DNA of 15,703 nt from Oscillospiraceae bacterium (GTDB lineage Bacteria; Bacillota; Clostridia; Oscillospirales; UBA929): contig WRCJ01000033.1 of the NCBI GenBank assembly GCA_009784085.1, positions 1 to 15,703 on the forward strand, in the 5' to 3' direction. The position numbers and the translations under genes are program-made. The notes under the pieces were generated by a model, which saw only the letters and a program-made list of their open reading frames with translations, had not been told where the DNA came from and ran no database searches. Below, one piece after another: positions 11,987-15,703 of the stretch (positions within the stretch are counted from its first letter, which is position 1; each line of letters opens with the position of its first letter).

Positions 11987-12706
11987 TGTAAAACCTACCT
12001 CCTTTTCTGATCTGATGAGGATGTTCTCTACTGTCTTGCGGATCGTATCATGCATTTGCACGCCGATATGAAAGGGGATGGAACCGCTATCGACGGCAAC
12101 CTGCAATTCTTTCAGCAGGGAAGCCGCCGCCGCCCGGAAAGCCTCAGCCTTTTGTTCGGTCAGCGTCTCAAACGTCCGCATATAGAACTGACCGATGGGC
12201 AACAGGTTTCTCCTGGCAATTTCTTCCACGCTGAGTTCGGCAAGCTGGATTACCGGCACTTGGAGCGTCACTTTCTGGCCGTCGAAAAACTCGATGTTCC
12301 ACGTCAGTTTTTGCGGCGTGTCCGCCTTGCTTTTTAAAAACACAACGCAAGGCTGCGGGAATGTGATGTTCAATTCCGCGTCCGTGGAGGCCATGCCGTG
12401 GAGCATTGCGCCCCCCACCGCGTACTTGAATACACGGACGGACATATCGCCTCGGTCGTCGGATTCGACCTCTATTGAATACATTTTCCCGTCGATTTTC
12501 GGATAGAAATCCGCGACAATAGCGGTGTGCCTGTCGGTAACGCTCTCCTTGTCGAGCCACTCGACGGGCGCGTCAAGGGGGATGTTGTCGCCCAACAGCC
12601 CGTTGATAAAGCGGATCGTCATCTCGTCGCTCGACGCGAGGGTGTTCTTGATGATCTTGTCGTAGCTCAACTGGTGCGGATGTGTTTCAATGCCGTTGAT
12701 GTTCAT
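11699..12706 (-). CDS. Rpn family recombination-promoting nuclease / putative transposase (PD-(D/E)XK)
   Basis: The 335-residue protein matches the Rpn (YhgA-like, PD-(D/E)XK nuclease) family. The N-terminal catalytic domain shows D66 in IVADFYPK and E79-V-E81 in MYSIEVESDD, the expected D...ExE pattern, followed by a long helical middle part. Residues 265-284 are a (GKAE)n run coded by a 24-bp tandem DNA repeat, common in this family. E. coli Rpn proteins are DNA nucleases that stimulate recombination and act in phage defence. A promoter and GGGAGGGGAG site precede the ATG. An internal start could make a separate C-terminal product (listed separately). The last residues (RADRS) may be altered by a repeat that supplies the stop codon. 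Confidence 0.85.
   Translation of the reverse strand: MNINGIETHPHQLSYDKIIKNTLASSDEMTIRFINGLLGDNIPLDAPVEWLDKESVTDRHTAIVADFYPKIDGKMYSIEVESDDRGDMSVRVFKYAVGGAMLHGMASTDAELNITFPQPCVVFLKSKADTPQKLTWNIEFFDGQKVTLQVPVIQLAELSVEEIARRNLLPIGQFYMRTFETLTEQKAEAFRAAAASLLKELQVAVDSGSIPFHIGVQMHDTIRKTVENILIRSEKEVGFTMTTNILETLPWIDYREVFAKLEERGKAEGKAEGKAEGKAEGKAERDMEIALKAFEQLDRGMSLSMISSTLEGYGIPADIIDAARMQTEAQRADRS
11855..11914 (-). repeat. Coding tandem repeat (GKAE)n in the Rpn gene
   Basis: Twelve-base units alternate between two variants, making a 24-bp unit repeated about 2.5 times. They encode five GKAE tetrapeptides at residues 265-284. Changes in copy number would stay in frame and alter the length of a charged helix in both the long and the putative short Rpn product. 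Confidence 0.9.
11997..12006 (-). promoter_or_regulatory. Internal Shine-Dalgarno site within the Rpn gene
   Basis: The minus strand reads AAAAGGAGGT, of which AAAGGAGGT is fully complementary to the 16S rRNA 3' end. It lies 11 nt before the in-frame ATG at 11986. No convincing separate promoter is visible just upstream, so the short product would be translated from the full-length mRNA. Confidence 0.6.
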
Positions 12707-12712
12707 AGGCTA

Positions 12713-12722
12713 CTCCCCTCCC
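12713..12722 (-). promoter_or_regulatory. Ribosome binding site of the Rpn gene
   Basis: GGGAGGGGAG precedes the ATG at 12706 by six bases and fixes this start. Confidence 0.75.
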
Positions 12723-12727
12723 TATAT

Positions 12728-12756
12728 ATTATAAATAACCTGCCGCCGGAAATCAA
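12728..12756 (-). promoter_or_regulatory. Promoter of the Rpn gene
   Basis: On the minus strand TTGATT (12756-12751) and a perfect TATAAT (12733-12728) are separated by 17 bp. Transcription would start near 12721 and leave a leader of only about 15 nt. The gene thus has its own promoter. Confidence 0.8.
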
Positions 12757-12778
12757 GCAAAATCACCGCGCCCGTTGA

Positions 12779-13043
12779 GGCAACCACACATCATCGTGCG
12801 GCGGGGGCGCGGGGGCGCCACATCACCGTCATTCCCTCACCGTCATTGCACAAAACCGCCACGTCTCCTCAGACCTTCGGATATAGGAGGGATGACGCGC
12901 ATTAAATAACCCCCCGCGACCACGCATAGTAATGACGTGGATTCTGCGACTGCGCGCAGAATGACCCCCGCAGAATAACGGGGGTTGGGATGACGGGGGG
13001 AATGACGGGGGAGGGTGCCCTGTCAAGGCGTTGCGGCGACAAT
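12779..13043. repeat. Gene-free stretch with scattered TGACG/CGTCA repeats and hairpins
   Basis: There is no coding sequence here. TCACCGTCATT occurs twice (near 12823 and 12838), and ATGACG or ATGACC recurs near 12891, 12932, 12961, 12990 and 13003. Two hairpins lie side by side: ATTCTGCG/CGCAGAAT (12941-12962) and ACCCCCG/CGGGGGT (12964-12985). The combination resembles the dispersed GTCATTCTG...GCAGAATCC intergenic repeats of many bacterial genomes. None is followed by a clear T-run. Confidence 0.65.
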
Positions 13044-13170
13044 AACGGCGCGTCACGGATGCCGAACGGCGCGTCACGGATGCCGCGCCCTACGCGGGGG
13101 CGGGGGCGGCAGGATGCCGAACGGCGCGTCACGGATGCCGCGCCCTACGCGGGGGCGCGGGGGCGCGGGT
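13044..13170. repeat. Dispersed GC-rich repeat, tandem copies B
   Basis: AACGGCGCGTCACGGATGCC occurs three times, at 13044, 13065 and 13120. The second and third copies continue into GCGCCCTACGCGGGGGCG. The segment 13104-13149 is identical to 11501-11546. The array ends two bases before the stop codon of the PP2C gene. With 12779-13043 it fills the 466-bp gap between the Rpn and PP2C genes. Confidence 0.9.
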
Positions 13171-13172
13171 TG

Positions 13173-13895
13173 TCAGGGCATTACGGCGATGGCTGTGTAG
13201 TTGTCCATGTCTTTGCCCCTGCCGTTTTTTTCGACCTCGTCGGTCAACCGGCGCAGCCATTCCTCCGCGTTTTTGCTCTTCTTTTGCCAGGCGAGCATCC
13301 TCTTTTCCAGGCAAAGCTCCCAGAACCCGTCCGAGCAGAGCAAGAAAGCCCGGCATTGATCCATGGGGATATCCTCGGAGAGTTCATAACGGGGGCTGTC
13401 CCATTTGGTGCCCATGACCCGCATCAGGCGGTTTCGATCCGGATGGCCGCGAATTTCCTTTTCCTTGATGTCCCCTGACATCACCAGCATTTGCGGCACG
13501 CTGTGATCGATCGTCCGCGTATAGGTTTTATTTTTGTAGAACGTATAGGCCCGCGTATCGCCCACATGGCCGACGCGACAGACGCCGCCCGATACCAGGA
13601 GGGCGACGCAGGTCGTCCTCATTTCGGATGCCGCTCTCCGCGTCTGTTGTTCTTGCAGGATGTTGTATTGGGCCGCCATAATGGTTTCTGGGATAAAGGT
13701 CTCGGCCGGGGCGACTGCCCTCTCAAAACTTTCCTTGAAGGTTTGTATGGCGATGGCTGAGGCCACCTCCCCTTTGCCGTGGCCGCCCAATCCGTCCGCC
13801 ACAACGAAAAGGCGCCCTAGCGCACCCTCGATGCACAGCAAAGAGTCCTCGTTATAATCCCGGGTACCGGGCATTGTGACGTACGCGCAAGTCAT
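13173..13895 (-). CDS. PP2C family serine/threonine protein phosphatase
   Basis: This is a soluble, metal-dependent (Mn/Mg) protein phosphatase of the PrpC/Stp type. The 240 residues have all the family motifs in order: RDYNEDS (12-18), VVADGLGGHGKGEVAS (31-46, metal ligand D34), TTCVALLV (94-101), GHVGDTRAY (109-117), TIDHS (128-132), LLCSDGFWE (185-193, D189) and DNYTAIAV (231-238, D231). There is no signal peptide or membrane segment. It normally opposes a PASTA-type kinase, which is not in the window. It follows the nitroreductase gene by 30 bp and is likely co-transcribed. The repeat array starts right after its stop. Confidence 0.93.
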   Translation of the reverse strand: MTCAYVTMPGTRDYNEDSLLCIEGALGRLFVVADGLGGHGKGEVASAIAIQTFKESFERAVAPAETFIPETIMAAQYNILQEQQTRRAASEMRTTCVALLVSGGVCRVGHVGDTRAYTFYKNKTYTRTIDHSVPQMLVMSGDIKEKEIRGHPDRNRLMRVMGTKWDSPRYELSEDIPMDQCRAFLLCSDGFWELCLEKRMLAWQKKSKNAEEWLRRLTDEVEKNGRGKDMDNYTAIAVMP

Positions 13896-13925
13896 AACTA
13901 TCCACCGCTCGCCATTCGATATTTT

Positions 13926-14693
13926 CTATTCGCTATTCATGGAAAAAACCCAGCTACCCTTTTCCTTTTCCTCGCTCCACGTCCCACGCTTGCCGTGGGC
14001 AGCCATCGCCATCTCCAGGTGGAACATGGCGATGCCGGTATCAAGCGACGGTTTTTTGGCATGCAGTAAAAAACCGTTCCGCGTGGGGGCAAAGCGCCAT
14101 GGCTGGCGATTCATGGCCGAGGGGGCGCTGCGGAGGCACAGGATGATATTGCGTTGCCATTCCGGCAGGTTCTCAAAGGCTTTGTCGGACAAGCCGGTCA
14201 ATTTGGGAATGGTTTTCCGACGGCGATCGTCGTCGGAGACAGGCTCCGGTATCCCCTCTTTGGCCACACCGACGGGCGTGACGGCCACCAGGCGTTCCCC
14301 ATCCCGCAGGTCGGCTGCCAGTCGGGCGCGTTTGTGATTGAATGTGCCCACCAACCAGCAACTGCCCAGTTCCAGCGCCGTGCATTCCAGGATAAACGCT
14401 TCCCCCGCGTAACCGGCGCACCAGTCCGGCGTGCCTTTCGCCAAAACGAAAGCGGCGCCGCCCTGAGCGCCTTTGATGCTCCGCCCCATGAGTCCGTGCC
14501 CGAATACACGCGCCTTGACCGGCAACATGACGATGCGCACGCCGCCCAAGGAAAGCGTCTTGGCCAGCGCGGCCAAAACGTTGCGCTGCTCGCCGGTGGG
14601 TGCGCCGCTGTACCGGCGGATCGACACACGCCGACGGGATGCCTCGTACCAGCGTTTGGCGTCCTTTTGCCACAAAATAGAATCCATTTCCAT
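13926..14693 (-). CDS. Nitroreductase family protein (TM1586-like, fused two-half form)
   Basis: This is a putative FMN-dependent oxidoreductase. The N-terminal half has SRRRVSIRRYSG (the R-S-x-R-x-Y motif) and a GYAGEAFILECTALELGSCW segment that forms the flavin-site helix. The C-terminal half has the second nitroreductase-type motif APSAMNRQPWRF and ends with DTGIAMFHLEMAM. This two-half single-chain layout is that of the TM1586-type family, whose substrates are unknown. I choose the ATG at 14693 because AGAGGG stands 8 nt upstream. A GTG three codons earlier would lack a usable site. The product is 255 residues. Its position between the PP2C gene and the 15703 gene suggests one transcript. 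Confidence 0.85.
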   Translation of the reverse strand: MEMDSILWQKDAKRWYEASRRRVSIRRYSGAPTGEQRNVLAALAKTLSLGGVRIVMLPVKARVFGHGLMGRSIKGAQGGAAFVLAKGTPDWCAGYAGEAFILECTALELGSCWLVGTFNHKRARLAADLRDGERLVAVTPVGVAKEGIPEPVSDDDRRRKTIPKLTGLSDKAFENLPEWQRNIILCLRSAPSAMNRQPWRFAPTRNGFLLHAKKPSLDTGIAMFHLEMAMAAHGKRGTWSEEKEKGSWVFSMNSE

Positions 14694-14727
14694 GATGACC
14701 ACCCTCTGTCATGGCATTGTTAAACAG

Positions 14728-14752
14728 TAGGGCGCGGCATCCCTGACGCGCC
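14728..14752. repeat. Dispersed GC-rich repeat, copy C (reverse orientation)
   Basis: GTAGGGCGCGGCATCCCTGACGCGCC on the plus strand is the reverse complement, with one change, of the core of copies A and B. It lies within the 65-bp gap between the stop of the 15703 gene and the start of the nitroreductase gene, seven bases past the stop. Confidence 0.8.
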
Positions 14753-14758
14753 GACGTC

Positions 14759-15703
14759 CTAAAAAAACGCGATCTCGCTGATGCAGACGCTGCTGTCCTC
14801 GGCTATGCCATTGTAGGTCGATATGACGGTGAACGTCACCTTTTCTGTCAGGATAGCCTCACCGAAACAGAAACTCTGATCGTCGCCGCCGATGCGATAG
14901 TCCGAGATGTCTTCCAGTTCGACCTCCATGGACAATGCGCCGCATTCGATCTGGAGGAGGCGGACACGGTCGTTCATCCGCATGCTTTGGAGATCGCGGC
15001 GCCATCCATTGACGATGACAAAGCCGGTCACGTAGCGCGGCGTGCGAAAAGCCATCAAAAGCCACGGCGGGGCGACATCGCCTTCAACATCGGCTTCGCC
15101 GCCGATGCCCGCCGCCCAAGCGGTGGCCGTGTTATTGTCAAACAAATTGAACGGGGAAAAAGAGACCTGGTCTTCTCCCGGGCGGGTGGAACTGGCCTCG
15201 ACGCGGGAGGGCGTGAACTTGGGGGACTCGTTCCAGAACAGGGAAGACAGCCGATAATGGTAATATACGGGCGCCTCGTTAGGGAGGAGAACTGCCTCGC
15301 CCTGCCGTAAAAAAGACAGGAACAGGATGCCGTCGTACAGAACATTGAAACATACACGCACGGAGCCGTCGGGCTGTGGCTCCCAGGTGTAGATATCGAT
15401 GAACCAATCCTCGCAGAAGGATTCCTGCCACTCGTAACCATCGTCCCGCGCGACGAACGCGGAACCCTCGGGCGGATCCTCCCCCGGCGGGCAATCCAGC
15501 GCCTCCCGGCAGATGTCTTCCAAATCGAAGGCGTCCAGCCAGTATCCATCGGGCGTCTGTTCAAAACGCCCGTAAGGCTCCACATAGCGCAGCATCCGCC
15601 ATAGGAACTCGGCCGCCTGGGGGTTGCCGGACAACGGCTCGTCCGGGGAAATGCCGGCATCCACAGAGGCCGCCGCCAAAAGCAACAAGCCCGCGTTTTC
15701 CCT
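14759..15703 (-). CDS. Protein with C-terminal NADase-type glycan-binding (discoidin-like) domain, N-terminus beyond window
   Basis: The frame is open to the window edge, giving at least 314 residues. A TTG at 15688 is a possible start, but I consider the gene truncated. The visible N-terminus (AGLLLLAAASVDAG) could be the end of a signal peptide. Residues of the first half (for example YWLDAFDLEDICREALDC) match no family I know. The last 150 or so residues fit the NADase-type glycan-binding fold: EASST, FSPFNLFDNNTATAWAAGIG, FVIVNGWRRD, NDRVRLLQIE and a final ISEIAFF. Such domains are common in clostridial secreted or lipid-anchored proteins. It is followed by the nitroreductase and PP2C genes. 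Confidence 0.7.
   Translation of the reverse strand, partial: RENAGLLLLAAASVDAGISPDEPLSGNPQAAEFLWRMLRYVEPYGRFEQTPDGYWLDAFDLEDICREALDCPPGEDPPEGSAFVARDDGYEWQESFCEDWFIDIYTWEPQPDGSVRVCFNVLYDGILFLSFLRQGEAVLLPNEAPVYYHYRLSSLFWNESPKFTPSRVEASSTRPGEDQVSFSPFNLFDNNTATAWAAGIGGEADVEGDVAPPWLLMAFRTPRYVTGFVIVNGWRRDLQSMRMNDRVRLLQIECGALSMEVELEDISDYRIGGDDQSFCFGEAILTEKVTFTVISTYNGIAEDSSVCISEIAFF

Noticed and set aside
12964..12985. GC-rich hairpin as terminator of the PP2C transcript
   Set aside because: The 7-bp stem has no T-run on the minus strand, where it is followed by CATTCTGCG.
12829..13132. Short minus-strand frames of about 76-82 codons in the repeat island
   Set aside because: Composition is low-complexity, driven by repeats, with no ribosome binding site and no recognisable domain.

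Overview
The window looks like part of the chromosome of a GC-rich, Gram-positive anaerobe of the class Clostridia. That is inferred from the S10-spc gene order running into secY-adk, the zinc (C+) forms of S14 and L24, strong GGAGG ribosome binding sites, a (GKAE)n Rpn-family gene, and dispersed GTAGGG...GCGGCATCC intergenic repeats that I associate with clostridial genomes. I cannot name a genus. Every gene I can support lies on the minus strand, so transcription runs from high to low coordinates.

Region 1 (11166 down to 1) is an almost unbroken ribosomal protein operon: rpsJ-rplC-rplD-rplW-rplB-rpsS-rplV-rpsC-rplP-rpmC-rpsQ-rplN-rplX-rplE-rpsZ-rpsH-rplF-rplR-rpsE-rpmD-rplO-secY-adk, with adk running off the window. 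Gaps are mostly under 30 bp and several start/stop codons overlap. Two proteins of the small subunit are abnormally long. S3 carries a tail of about 135 residues whose main part is nine QRPGG repeats spaced by glycine runs. S17 carries an acidic, Asp-Gln-rich N-terminal extension of about 54 residues.

Region 2 (11167-11698) is the control region. It has a near-consensus promoter (TTGACA-17 bp-TAAAAT) followed by a leader of about 258 nt. The leader can form hairpins, a 10-bp and a 9-bp helix in pseudoknot order, and a hairpin that competes with the 10-bp helix. Upstream lie two minus-strand intrinsic terminators that would separate the operon from the next gene. The usual fusA-tuf neighbourhood is absent.

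Region 3 (11699-12756) is an Rpn-family (PD-(D/E)XK) gene with its own promoter. Inside it, a 9-nt exact Shine-Dalgarno match stands 11 nt before an in-frame ATG, which would start a separate C-terminal 95-residue protein. This matches the known toxin/intragenic-antitoxin architecture of Rpn phage-defence genes and is the best candidate here for an undescribed system.

Region 4 (12757-13172) is a repeat-rich, gene-free stretch. Region 5 (13173-15703) holds a PP2C phosphatase, a TM1586-like nitroreductase and the C-terminal part of a protein ending in an NADase-type glycan-binding (discoidin-like) domain. All three point the same way and may be co-transcribed.
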